A stretch of DNA of 64,000 bases, taken from assembly GCF_900108295.1 (NCBI RefSeq), contig NZ_FNWK01000001.1, forward strand, positions 992,001-1,056,000. Direction: 5' to 3'. How positions within the stretch are numbered: position 1 is the stretch's first letter; each line of letters opens with the position of its first letter. Made by a program: the position numbers and the translations under genes. This DNA is from Sphingopyxis sp. YR583 (GTDB lineage: Bacteria > Pseudomonadota > Alphaproteobacteria > Sphingomonadales > Sphingomonadaceae). Positions 43,522 through 51,864 of this stretch are shown here, piece by piece. The notes below the pieces were generated by a model. The model was given only the letters and a program-made list of their open reading frames with translations. It was not told the origin of the DNA and made no database searches.

Positions 43522-43551
43522 GCGGGCATGGCGGGACCAGGCCATGCCCGC
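43522..43551 (-). terminator. Intrinsic terminator/attenuator between TonB receptor and MFS genes
   Basis: GCGGGCATGG and CCATGCCCGC form a perfect 10-bp stem with a 10-base loop, and on the minus strand are followed at once by ATTTTTAT. It lies nine bases after the receptor's stop codon and 22 bases before the MFS start, so it would reduce or end read-through from the receptor gene into the esterase operon. Confidence 0.8.
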
Positions 43552-43560
43552 GAGGGAGGA

Positions 43561-45747
43561 TCAGAAGCTTCGGCTGACGCGCAGGCCATATTGACGCGGG
43601 GCACCCGCAAGGCGGCGCGCACCGTTGATCGCCGCGACATAATGCTGGTTCGTCAGGTTGGTGCCATAGGCCGCGACCGTCCAGTCGCCGGTGGTGAGCG
43701 TCAGCTGGGCGTTCAGGATGTTGCGCGCCTCCAGCCGGTCGCCGAACAGCCGGTTCTGGAACAGGCTGCCCCAGTTTGCGGCGATATGAGCAAAGTCAAC
43801 GCGCGGCGTCAGCGTGGCATCGCTGCCGAGCGGGATCGCATATTGCGCGCCGGCGCTGAGCGTCAGCTTCGGCGCATAGGCCTGTTCGTTACCCGACAGA
43901 TCGACGCACCGCCCGCCGGCCGGGCCGCTTTCGGGATCGCACGCGGTCGCGGCGCCGCCGAGCCGCGGATCGGCGGCAAAGAAAGTCCCGAGTTTCGAAT
44001 TCGACACCGACGCGGCGACGTCGAACGAAAAGGCATCGAAACTCCCCTGCGCCGAAAACTCCGCACCATAGAGTTTGGTCTTGCCCGGCACGTTGAAGAT
44101 CGAGGAAATGCTGGGTGCAAACGGATCGACGATGCTGATCTGGAAATTCTTGTAGATATTGTAATAGCCGCCGAGCTGCGTGCGCAGATGGCCGTCGAAC
44201 CATGTGCTCTTCCAGCCCAGTTCGAAATCGGTGACGTCCTCGGGATCGAAGGCAAGCGGGGTGCGGCCGAGGATATTCGGGCCGTTGAGGCCGCCCGCCT
44301 TGGTTCCGGTGGCGACGAAGGCATAGAGGAAATTGTCGGGATCGACCGTCCAGTTGATCGCGACCTTGCCGTTCACCTTGCGGTTGACGGTCCGGTCGAC
44401 CTGCGCGAGCGTCAGGATGGGGCCGGGAATCCCGGTGAAATAGGCCCGCGCCTCGGCATCGTTCGCCGACGTCGTCCGCGACCAGCGTCCGCCGACGGTG
44501 ATCTGGAGCCCATCGGCCAGCTCGTACCCGACCTGTCCGAAGGCCGCGAGCGCGGTCTTGGGATTGGTGCCGACGATCTCGATGTCGAGCGCGGTCGGCG
44601 TGTTCGGCGTCGCATCCGAATAATAGCCGCCCTTTTCCGGAATGATGATCTTGTCATGCTGGTAATAGCCACCCAGAATCCAGGTGAAGGGACCGGTATC
44701 GGGCGAGATGATATTGAATTCCTGCGACCAGATTTCCTCGCTGATCCGGTCGCGGAACGACAGGGCCGGCACGATCGTCGCGGTCCCGTCGGCATCGTAG
44801 GAAATCTGGGTCGTTCCGCGCTGGAAGCCACTGATCGAGCGTAGCGTCAGCCCGCTGGCGAGCTTATATTGGGCGTTGAGCACGATGCGCCCGAATTCGT
44901 CGCGGCCGCTGAGATGCGCGTCGTTGGCGACCTTCAGCGGATCGCCGGCTTCGGTCGCCCGGCTCGCCGGCAGACCGCCATATTCGATATTGTTGTAATC
45001 GCCCTTCAGCAGGATGCGCAGTTCGGGGGTCGGTTCCCACGCGATGCTGACGCGGCCGCTATAGTCGCGGCGGTTGCCGGGGTTGCCGGTCCACGGGCCC
45101 GACACGTCATAGAAGGTATCGCGACGCTCCATGTTGCCGGCAAAGCGGATCGCCAGCGTGTCGCTGTCCGGAATATTAAGCGCGCCCTGCAGCTTGATAT
45201 GGTCGTAATTGCCATATTGGGCGAGGAAATAGCCGCCGACACGGTCGAACACCGGATTCTGTTCGGTGATGAACACCGCGCCGCCGGTCGCGTTGCCGCC
45301 CGCGAACGTACCCTGCGGCCCGCGCAGTACCTCGACGCTCGCAATGTCGTAATAGGGTTCGCTCTGGAAATAGCCCGGCAGCGTCGCGACGCCGTCGCGA
45401 TAGGTGATCACGCCGACGCCGATCGCGCTATTCTGTTCGGTCTTGCCGATCCCGCGGATGTTGAATGCATTGCCCTGGCCGGTGGTGTTCACGGTCAGCG
45501 ACGGCGACGCGAATTGCAGCCCCTCGACGCTGTTGACGCTCTTGCGGACCAGATCCTCGCCCGTCAGCACGGTCGCGGCGACGCTGGTCCGTTGCAGGCT
45601 GACGTTGCGACGCTCGGCGGTGACGACGATTTCGCCATCGTCGGCATTGGCTGTTTCATCGATCGGTGCAGGCGCGCCTTGCGCAAGGGCGGACGCGGGG
45701 CCGAGCAAGGCGACGGCCGACACGGAAAGCAGCAGCTTCCTCATCAT
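43561..45747 (-). CDS. TonB-dependent receptor (first)
   Basis: 728 residues. The signal peptide ends near ALAQG; DDGEIVVTAERRN is the TonB-box-like segment at the start of the plug domain, which continues ATVLTGEDLVRKSVNSVEGLQFASPSL. NIRGIGKTEQNS and VEVLRGPQGTFAGGNATGGAVF are plug motifs. The rest is a 22-strand barrel ending in RQYGLRVSRSF with the terminal phenylalanine needed for BAM insertion. GGGAGAAGAT precedes the ATG at 45747. No iron-binding feature stands out. Its neighbours (MFS, esterases, GH1 glycosidase) suggest a carbon-source substrate such as an acylated glycoside rather than a siderophore. Confidence 0.93.
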   Translation of the reverse strand: MMRKLLLSVSAVALLGPASALAQGAPAPIDETANADDGEIVVTAERRNVSLQRTSVAATVLTGEDLVRKSVNSVEGLQFASPSLTVNTTGQGNAFNIRGIGKTEQNSAIGVGVITYRDGVATLPGYFQSEPYYDIASVEVLRGPQGTFAGGNATGGAVFITEQNPVFDRVGGYFLAQYGNYDHIKLQGALNIPDSDTLAIRFAGNMERRDTFYDVSGPWTGNPGNRRDYSGRVSIAWEPTPELRILLKGDYNNIEYGGLPASRATEAGDPLKVANDAHLSGRDEFGRIVLNAQYKLASGLTLRSISGFQRGTTQISYDADGTATIVPALSFRDRISEEIWSQEFNIISPDTGPFTWILGGYYQHDKIIIPEKGGYYSDATPNTPTALDIEIVGTNPKTALAAFGQVGYELADGLQITVGGRWSRTTSANDAEARAYFTGIPGPILTLAQVDRTVNRKVNGKVAINWTVDPDNFLYAFVATGTKAGGLNGPNILGRTPLAFDPEDVTDFELGWKSTWFDGHLRTQLGGYYNIYKNFQISIVDPFAPSISSIFNVPGKTKLYGAEFSAQGSFDAFSFDVAASVSNSKLGTFFAADPRLGGAATACDPESGPAGGRCVDLSGNEQAYAPKLTLSAGAQYAIPLGSDATLTPRVDFAHIAANWGSLFQNRLFGDRLEARNILNAQLTLTTGDWTVAAYGTNLTNQHYVAAINGARRLAGAPRQYGLRVSRSF

Positions 45748-46097
45748 ATCTTCTCCCAATGACAAACGCTCTGCGGCGCTCTCGGTCCGGGATTTGTGCT
45801 CAAAACTTCCGGTTGTCAACAGTCATTAATACATGAATTAATAACATGATCATTTCAATTTTTCCGCAAAAATCCGATAAAGATCCCCATAAATTCGGTT
45901 ATGTCTCAAGTCACATTTTCACTCATTAATATTGTAGTGAATTTCTCGATTCGATGATAACCCTTGCTGCGACTCGCAACATAGCGGGACCGGGAGAGAC
46001 AGATGCCTTGCCACGGCCGATCGGCGTGCGAGCCTGCACGCGCACAGTTCACATGCCTTGCTCCACCGACAGAAACCCCTGTCCAGCGAGCCCGATC
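45748..46097. promoter_or_regulatory. AT-rich divergent spacer between TonB receptor and GH1 genes
   Basis: 350 bases without a gene. The part from 45820 to 45960 is far richer in A and T than the rest of the window and holds the inverted repeat TTCACT-N12-AGTGAA (45918-45923 and 45936-45941), plus repeated ATTAAT motifs between 45826 and 45842. It must contain both divergent promoters and is the natural place for the operator of the TetR regulator or another factor. No pair of -35/-10 boxes stood out enough to mark. Confidence 0.5.
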
Positions 46098-47435
46098 GTG
46101 ACGGAAACGCCGCGCTTCACCCCGACCCGGCGCGCAGTCGCCGCCGCGCTCGCGGGCTTCGTTCCTGCCGCAAGGCTGCTCGCCGCCCCGGCGGCGAACA
46201 CGCCGCGACCCGGCTTCCTGTGGGGCACCGCGATCTCGGGTCACCAGAGCGAGGGCAACAACGTCCATTCGGACGCCTGGTTTCTCGAAAATCTGGAACC
46301 GACGGCGTTCGAGGATGCGTCGGGCGACGCGTGCGACAGCTATCATCGCTATGGCGAGGATCTGGACATCGCGGCCTCGCTGGACCTCAACTGCTACCGC
46401 TTCGGGATCGAATGGTCGCGGATCGAGCCCGAGCCCGGCCGTTTCTCGATTGCCGCGCTCGACCATTACAAGCACGTGCTGGAGGGCTGCCACCGGCGCG
46501 GGTTGCTGCCGATGGTGACGTTCAACCATTTCACCGTGCCGCTGTGGTTCGCCGACCGCGGCGGCTACGAGGTCGCCGACGGCGCCGACCTGTTCGCGCG
46601 CTTCGCCGAACGCACCACGGCCGCGCTGGGCCCGCTGATCGGCATGGCGACGACCTTCAACGAAGCGAATATCCTGTTGCTCCGCAAGGCACTGCCGCGT
46701 TTTGCGACCGATGCCGGGGCAGCGCGGGCGCGCAACATGATCGAAACCGCCCGGCGCCGGCGCAGCGCCCCCGCCTTTTCGTCCTACCTCTTTGCCGATC
46801 CCGACCGCGTCGACCCGATCCTGCGCGATGCGCACGCCAAGGCCTATCAGGCGATCAAGGCCGGCCCCGGCGACTTTCCCGTCGGGCTGACGCTGTCGAT
46901 GCAACAGATCGACGGCGTCGGACCGAACGCAGCGCAGATCCAGGCCGGGGTCGAGGCCATGATATATGGCGAGTGGATCGACGCGGCGCGGCACAGCGAT
47001 TTCGTCGGCGTCCAGACCTATTCGCGGCTGCGGTTCAACGACGACGGGCTGATGCCTGCGCCCGAGGGCGCCGAACTGACCGCGATGGGATATGAATATT
47101 ATCCCGCGGCGGTCGGCGCGACGCTGCGCTACGCCGCGCGGCACATCGACAAGCCCGTCTATCTGACCGAGACGGGCATCGGCACCGATGACGATCGCCG
47201 CCGCATCGCCTTTATCGATGCGACCCTGAACGAATTGCGCCGTTGCATCGCCGACGGCATCGACGTCAAAGGCTATATCTACTGGTCGCTGCTCGACAAT
47301 TTCGAATGGACGCGGGGCTATGCGCCGCACTTCGGCCTTGTCGCGGTTGACCGCCACAACTTCGCACGCACGCCCAAACCGAGCGCACGCCATTTCGGCG
47401 CGATCGCGCGCCGCGCGCACGGAGGCCGGCCATGA
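46098..47435 (+). CDS. Exported family GH1 beta-glycosidase
   Basis: 445 residues from the GTG at 46098. A Tat-like signal (TPTRRAVAAALAGFVPAARLLAAPA) precedes a GH1 barrel: FLWGTAISGHQSEG is the N-terminal signature, VTFNHFTVPLWF and TTFNEANI carry the acid/base glutamate, and YLTETGIGTDDD the nucleophile glutamate. The usual motifs are T-F/L-N-E-P and I/V-T-E-N-G; here they are N-E-A and T-E-T-G, both unusual, though both glutamates remain. SLLDNFEWTRGYAPHFGLVAVD ends the barrel. An ATG at 46053 is an alternative start. It would cleave a beta-glycoside in the periplasm and is the first gene of a three-gene plus-strand run. Confidence 0.88.
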   Translation: MTETPRFTPTRRAVAAALAGFVPAARLLAAPAANTPRPGFLWGTAISGHQSEGNNVHSDAWFLENLEPTAFEDASGDACDSYHRYGEDLDIAASLDLNCYRFGIEWSRIEPEPGRFSIAALDHYKHVLEGCHRRGLLPMVTFNHFTVPLWFADRGGYEVADGADLFARFAERTTAALGPLIGMATTFNEANILLLRKALPRFATDAGAARARNMIETARRRRSAPAFSSYLFADPDRVDPILRDAHAKAYQAIKAGPGDFPVGLTLSMQQIDGVGPNAAQIQAGVEAMIYGEWIDAARHSDFVGVQTYSRLRFNDDGLMPAPEGAELTAMGYEYYPAAVGATLRYAARHIDKPVYLTETGIGTDDDRRRIAFIDATLNELRRCIADGIDVKGYIYWSLLDNFEWTRGYAPHFGLVAVDRHNFARTPKPSARHFGAIARRAHGGRP

Positions 47436-47752
47436 TGGCGCCGGGCTGGCGTGCGGCGGGCTGGCGCGCGGCGGCGCCCTTGCTGCCGATCCTCCTCGCG
47501 GGCTGCGACGCCGGCCCCTCCCACGATGCTGAGACACCCGCCGCGGTGACCGTCCAGGCTGTCCCGCAGGTCGAAAGCGCCAGACCGGCTCCCGTGCGCG
47601 CAACCGCGCCGCCGGCGCTGCCGACCCCCGAAAACCGTCCCCCGCTCACAGAAATGGCACCGCAAAAGCCATTCACCGACCCGCCGCTGCCGCGCGAACT
47701 GCTCGACGACGGCGACCTCATCCCGCTGCCCTCCCCACCCCAACGCAGATGA
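47432..47752 (+). CDS. Small proline-rich lipoprotein
   Basis: 106 residues. The hydrophobic segment AAAPLLPILLAGC ends in a lipobox, lipidating about residue 25; the rest is Pro/Ala-rich and probably unstructured, ending LPSPPQRR. Its ATG overlaps the GH1 stop codon as ATGATG/TGA, and an esterase gene follows 17 bases later. No family is recognised. It may anchor or assist the exported glycosidase, but only position supports this. Confidence 0.65.
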   Translation: MMAPGWRAAGWRAAAPLLPILLAGCDAGPSHDAETPAAVTVQAVPQVESARPAPVRATAPPALPTPENRPPLTEMAPQKPFTDPPLPRELLDDGDLIPLPSPPQRR

Positions 47753-47769
47753 ACAAGGAAGGAGAGGAT

Positions 47770-48714
47770 ATGATCCGTTCGCTTTTCAAGGCCCTGCGCG
47801 TTGCGCTGGTCGCGTGGCTTGCCGTCTGGGCCGCGTCAGCGGTGCCGGCATCGGCCGCCCCCTGCGCAAGCAATTGCCTGCAACCCGGCGACCACACGAT
47901 ATGGACATGGTCGGGCGGATTGCTTCGCTCCTATCTGGTCCATGTTCCCGAGAGCTATACGGGGCAGGACGACGTCCCATTGCTGCTCGACCTCCATGGG
48001 TTCAGCAGCTACGCCGCCGACGAGCGCAAATGGTCGGGCCAACTGCGCGAATCCGATCGACGCGGTTTTATCGCTGTCTGGCCTGACGGCATGGCATTGA
48101 GCTGGAATGCCTATGGCTGCTGCTTCCTCGGCAATGCATTGATGGTCGACGATGTCGCGTTCCTGCGCACCGTCATCGGCGAGGTGAAGCGCCGGTCCAA
48201 CATCGACGACGGCCGCGTCTATGTCACCGGCATCTCGAACGGCGGCGGAATGGCCCAGCGCATGGCGTGCGAGGCGGCGGACATCGTCACCGCCGTGGTG
48301 TCGATCTCGTTTCCGCTCAACAGCAACCAGTGCCGTCCCGCACGACCGGTCAGCGTGACCGCAATCGCGGCGACCGGCGACGGCACGATCAACTATTATG
48401 GCAATTCGCCGCCGCTGGGCCTTCCGAACGTGTTGCTTGGCATACCTCTTGGCGTCCAGGGCGCCCGCGAAAGCCTCGCCTCGTGGAAGCGGATCGACGG
48501 CTGCAGCGACGAATTGACGCGCGTCCAGCTCAGGGACGATGTCAGGCTCGAGGAATATCGCGACTGCCGCGGCGGAACACGTGCCGGTCTGGTGACGATC
48601 ACCGGCGGAACTCACGTCCTTTACAGCGGCTATGTCGGTCTCGGCTATACCGGCGATTATGTCGCACCCATCGATGTTGCGTCGTACATGTGGGATAACG
48701 TCTTCACGTATTGA
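47770..48714 (+). CDS. LpqC/PHB-depolymerase-type secreted esterase
   Basis: 314 residues. A signal peptide (MIRSLFKALRVALVAWLAVWAASAVPASA) precedes an alpha/beta domain of the LpqC/esterase-PHB family: LLLDLHGFSSYAADE is the oxyanion strand, YVTGISNGGGMAQRMACEAAD the nucleophile elbow (GISNGG), and TITGGTHVLYSG the catalytic histidine. This family includes feruloyl esterases, acetylxylan esterases and poly(3-hydroxybutyrate) depolymerases. Cysteine pairs fit a periplasmic location. The ATG at 47770 follows GGAGAGGAT; an ATG at 47749 overlaps the lipoprotein gene and is less likely. With the GH1 enzyme it fits an acylated or feruloylated glycoside as substrate. Confidence 0.87.
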   Translation: MIRSLFKALRVALVAWLAVWAASAVPASAAPCASNCLQPGDHTIWTWSGGLLRSYLVHVPESYTGQDDVPLLLDLHGFSSYAADERKWSGQLRESDRRGFIAVWPDGMALSWNAYGCCFLGNALMVDDVAFLRTVIGEVKRRSNIDDGRVYVTGISNGGGMAQRMACEAADIVTAVVSISFPLNSNQCRPARPVSVTAIAATGDGTINYYGNSPPLGLPNVLLGIPLGVQGARESLASWKRIDGCSDELTRVQLRDDVRLEEYRDCRGGTRAGLVTITGGTHVLYSGYVGLGYTGDYVAPIDVASYMWDNVFTY

Positions 48715-48823
48715 TCTCCGCTGGCCGGTTGCGGTATGCCCGCTTTCTGATCGAGATTTGGACAAGCGGGCATCGATGCCAAACGAATGACAAGGGCGGC
48801 CCCCAGCCACGCCCAATCCCCAG

Positions 48824-48864
48824 TTTTTTATCCAATTGCGCCGAAGCCTCTAGCCGCCTATCAT
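48824..48864 (+). promoter_or_regulatory. Promoter of the GntR gene with an operator half-site
   Basis: The 13-mer TTTTTTATCCAAT (48824-48836) recurs exactly at 49634-49646. It touches a promoter candidate TTGCGC (48836-48841), 17-base spacer, TATCAT (48859-48864). The left half of the palindrome (TTGGAT) is not conserved here. The placement suggests autoregulation of the GntR gene, whose GTG lies 30 bases after the -10 box. Confidence 0.6.
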
Positions 48865-48893
48865 TGACCGGAAGGAACAAGCGGGGAAGTTCG

Positions 48894-49610
48894 GTGAAAA
48901 AGCCGGAAAAGAGGCAGCCGAAAATCGTCAGCCGCGTAAAGATCGCGGATGCGGTCACAGATGAAATCCGCCAGCTCATCCTGTCCGGCGAGATCGCCGA
49001 CGGGTCGCCCTTGCGGCAGGACGCGCTGGCCGAGCAGATGGGAACGAGCAGGATCCCGGTGCGCGAGGCGCTTTCGCGGCTCGAAAGCGAAGGCCTTGTC
49101 GCCAGCTTCCCGCACAAGGGATATGTCGTCACCGGCCTGTCGCGCAGCGATATCGAAGAGCTCTTTGATCTGCGCACAATGCTCGAACCCGACCTCATCC
49201 GCCACGCCATCGCAAATATGACCGAGGATGACCTTGCCATCGCCACGTCGATCCTCGCCGAATATGATGCCGCGCTGCTGACCGGCGATGTCGACACCTG
49301 GGGCGACCTCAACCGGCGATTCCATATGGCACTCTACGCCCCGTCCGGCCGCAGCAAGACGCTCGACATCGTCCGCGGTCTGCTCGTCAACGCCGACCGC
49401 TACACGCGGCTCGTGCTGACGGTCGGATATGGCATCGACAAGGCGCAGGAAGATCATGGCGGCCTGCTCGACCTCTGCAGGCGCGGGCTGGTCAACCAGG
49501 CGGTGGCGCTGACCCGCGACCATATCGAACGCACAGGCGCCGACCTGCTCGAAATGCTCGATGCGCGCGACCGCGAGGACGACGGAAAAATAGCCACCGC
49601 GGTGGCCTGA
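48894..49610 (+). CDS. GntR/FadR-type (FCD) transcriptional regulator
   Basis: 238 residues. The N-terminal winged helix reads RVKIADAVTDEIRQLILSGEIADGSPLRQDALAEQMGTSRIPVREALSRLESEGLVASFPHKGYVV, the standard GntR pattern. The C-terminal FCD domain (about 95-230) has metal-ligand candidates in NRRFHMALY (Asp/Arg-x-x-x-His), and the late EDHGGLLDLC and RDHIERTG. It would bind a carboxylate, often an organic or amino acid. The GTG at 48894 follows GGGGAAG. Three DNA sites with core TTTTATCCAAT lie upstream of this gene, of the next operon and between the TonB receptor and S12 genes, so it likely governs 48.9-61.6 kb. Confidence 0.93.
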   Translation: MKKPEKRQPKIVSRVKIADAVTDEIRQLILSGEIADGSPLRQDALAEQMGTSRIPVREALSRLESEGLVASFPHKGYVVTGLSRSDIEELFDLRTMLEPDLIRHAIANMTEDDLAIATSILAEYDAALLTGDVDTWGDLNRRFHMALYAPSGRSKTLDIVRGLLVNADRYTRLVLTVGYGIDKAQEDHGGLLDLCRRGLVNQAVALTRDHIERTGADLLEMLDARDREDDGKIATAVA

Positions 49611-49628
49611 ACGCCAATCAAAAAGATG

Positions 49629-49657
49629 TTGGATTTTTTATCCAATAATCCTATTAT
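49629..49657 (+). promoter_or_regulatory. Palindromic operator on the promoter of the reductase operon
   Basis: TTGGAT (49629-49634), five T, ATCCAA (49640-49645) is a perfect palindrome. Its left arm is also a -35 box: 17 bases further lies TATTAT (49652-49657), matching TATAAT in five of six positions. A regulator bound here would block RNA polymerase. Transcription would start near 49664, giving a leader of about 40 bases for the ATG at 49703. Confidence 0.75.
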
Positions 49658-49702
49658 CTTCCCGCTATGGGAGATCACGCGCTTACGCGATCATATTCAG
49701 GC

Positions 49703-50632
49703 ATGAAAACGATCGGCGCCGCGCAAGTCGCCGGCGCCTTGCCCCTTGCGGCGCTCGTCGATCATCTGGCCATCGCGCTGCGCAGACCGGCCGCGGCGCC
49801 GCTGCGGCTTGGCGTGTCGCGCCAAACCGGCCGCGAACTGCTCGTCATGCCCGCGATGGCCGATCGGTATGCCGGCGTGAAGATATTGACCGTCACGGCG
49901 GACAATGGGGCGAACGGCCTCCCCGTGATCGGCGGGCTGTTCATCCTGATCGATACCAGGACCGGCGAGACGCTCGCCATACTCGATGCCGAAGAGCTGA
50001 CCGCGCGCCGCACCGCGGCGATCTCGGCGCTCGCATCACGCGCGCTTTCGCGCCCCGACGCCCGTCATCTGCTGCTGCTCGGAACCGGACATCTCGCTCC
50101 CTTTCTCGCTGAAGCCCATGCCGTGGTGCGCCCCATCGATACCGTCGAGGTCTGGGGCCGCTCGGCCGCCAAGGCTGAACACACCGCGGCTGAAGTCCGT
50201 CGGCGCTTGCCCGATGCCAAGGTGACCATTGCCGACGATCTGGCAGCAGCCGCGGGACGTGCCGACATCATCTCCGCCGCAACGCGCGCAACCGAACCGC
50301 TGATCCGCGGCGACTGGGTGCAGCCGGCAACCCACGTCGATCTCGTCGGCGGCTATCGGCCCGACATGCGCGAGATCGACGACGAGGGCGTTCGCCAGTC
50401 GGTGATCTATGTCGACACGATCGAGGGCGCGCTCGCCGAGGCCGGCGACCTTCGCACCCCGCTCGAACAGGGCGTGATCGCACGGCATGCGATCCGCGGC
50501 GACATCGGCGCCCTCGTCGGGGGCGACCTGGTGCTCCCCGCCGGAACGCGCACGCTGTTCAAGTCAGTCGGCACCGCGCTGGCCGATCTCGCCGCGGCTG
50601 AGCTGGTCTGGGAAAAGATCGGTGAGTTCTAG
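49703..50632 (+). CDS. Ornithine cyclodeaminase / mu-crystallin family reductase
   Basis: 309 residues. The family is NAD(P)H-linked: members deaminate ornithine to proline or reduce cyclic imines (pyrroline- or piperideine-2-carboxylate, ketimines) or N-alkyl imino acids. The Rossmann motif is LLLLGTGHLAPFLAEA, preceded by GGLFILIDTRTGETLAILDAEELTARRTAAISALAS, the family signature with the conserved arginine and T-A-A-x-S. The ATG at 49703 matches the usual M-K-x-I-x-A start; an ATG at 49667, very near the predicted transcription start, would give a leaderless start. It is followed, overlapping by 11 bases, by a D-amino-acid-oxidase-like flavoprotein, which could make or consume the same imine. 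Confidence 0.9.
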   Translation: MKTIGAAQVAGALPLAALVDHLAIALRRPAAAPLRLGVSRQTGRELLVMPAMADRYAGVKILTVTADNGANGLPVIGGLFILIDTRTGETLAILDAEELTARRTAAISALASRALSRPDARHLLLLGTGHLAPFLAEAHAVVRPIDTVEVWGRSAAKAEHTAAEVRRRLPDAKVTIADDLAAAAGRADIISAATRATEPLIRGDWVQPATHVDLVGGYRPDMREIDDEGVRQSVIYVDTIEGALAEAGDLRTPLEQGVIARHAIRGDIGALVGGDLVLPAGTRTLFKSVGTALADLAAAELVWEKIGEF

Positions 50633-51860
50633 ATCGACCGTCGTCGTCGGCGCGGGCATCGTCGGGTTGGCGGCAGCGGTCGAGGCGCAACGGCGCGGTG
50701 ACCGCGTCACGCTGTTCGATGCGGCCGATCCTGGCATGGGCTGTTCCTTCGGCAATGCCGGGATTATCGCGGCATCCGAAATCTTCCCGCTGATTACCCC
50801 GGGCCGCATCGCCAGCCTGCCGCGGATGCTGCTGGCCCGCGACGCGCCGGCGGTCATCCGCGCTGCGGCGCTGCCGCAGCTGATGCCGTGGATGATGCGC
50901 GCCGCGACGACGCTGTCAGCGCGGCGACAGGATGCGATCACGCACGCCATTGCCGCACTCAACGGCCGTGCGGTCGCGGCGTGGCGCGACCTGCTCGCGC
51001 ATTGCGGCCGGCCGGACCAGTTGCGCGAAAAAGGCATGATCCGGCTGATCCGCGATCCGCAAGACCGTACGGAGCTCGACGATGTCCGGATGCGCCTTGC
51101 GCAGCACGGCCTGCCGTCGCGTCGGCTCGATCGGGACGACTTGCTGGCGCTCGAACCCGCACTGGGCAAGGCGGCAACCGCCGGCCTGCTCCACGAAAGC
51201 GACGCCGACATCGGCGAGCCGCTAGCGCTGAGCCGGAGCCTGCTCGCCCGTTTCCGCGAAGCCGGCGGAAGCGTGATCCGCCAACGCGTGCTGACGATCG
51301 GATGCGACGACACCGCCGCCCTACTCGTCACCGACGCCGGTTCCCACCGCGCCGACCGGATTTTGATTACCACAGGTCTCGCATCGGGGGCGCTGCTGCG
51401 GCCACTCGGCGCAGCCGTCCCCCTTCAGGCCGAGCGCGGCTATCACCTCGCGCTGCCCGGCCTTGGCAGCCTGCTCTCGCGGCCCGTCACCTTCCAGCGC
51501 GAATCCTGCGTTGCAACCCCGATGGACGGCGCGCTGCGCCTAGCCGGAACGGTCGAGTTTGCCGACGCCGCCGCGCCGCCCGACTGGCGGCGCGCGCATA
51601 GCCTCGCAGCTTTTGCCGGTCGCTATTTCGACGACATGCGTCTCTCCGCAGACCCCGAAGTCTGGCTGGGTAGTCGCCCCTCGCTCCCCGACTCACTGCC
51701 GGCGATCGGCCGTCTCGCCGCGATGCCGCGGATCGGATATGCCTTTGGCCATCAGCATCTCGGAATTACGCAAGCGGCGGTTTCGGCACAACTCCTCTGC
51801 GGCATCATGGCCGGCGAACCGCCGTTCGACCCGGCGCCTTACGACCTCGCGCGCTTCTGA
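50622..51860 (+). CDS. FAD-dependent D-amino-acid dehydrogenase-like (DadA/DAO) oxidoreductase
   Basis: 412 residues starting at a GTG within the end of the reductase gene, with GGGAAAAG upstream. The FAD loop is VVVGAGIVGLAAAVEAQRRG at the extreme N-terminus; GMGCSFGNAGIIAASE is the DadA-type flavin motif; RSDRILIT-type and GSRPSLPDSLPAIGRL near the C-terminus, then FGHQHLGITQAAVSAQLL, complete the DAO fold. DadA-group enzymes oxidise D-amino acids, D-hydroxyproline or N-alkyl amino acids to imino acids. Substrate is undefined. It lies in an operon with a cyclodeaminase-family reductase, and its end faces an MBL-fold hydrolase gene with only four bases between. Confidence 0.9.
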   Translation: MSSRSTVVVGAGIVGLAAAVEAQRRGDRVTLFDAADPGMGCSFGNAGIIAASEIFPLITPGRIASLPRMLLARDAPAVIRAAALPQLMPWMMRAATTLSARRQDAITHAIAALNGRAVAAWRDLLAHCGRPDQLREKGMIRLIRDPQDRTELDDVRMRLAQHGLPSRRLDRDDLLALEPALGKAATAGLLHESDADIGEPLALSRSLLARFREAGGSVIRQRVLTIGCDDTAALLVTDAGSHRADRILITTGLASGALLRPLGAAVPLQAERGYHLALPGLGSLLSRPVTFQRESCVATPMDGALRLAGTVEFADAAAPPDWRRAHSLAAFAGRYFDDMRLSADPEVWLGSRPSLPDSLPAIGRLAAMPRIGYAFGHQHLGITQAAVSAQLLCGIMAGEPPFDPAPYDLARF

Positions 51861-51864
51861 CGCG

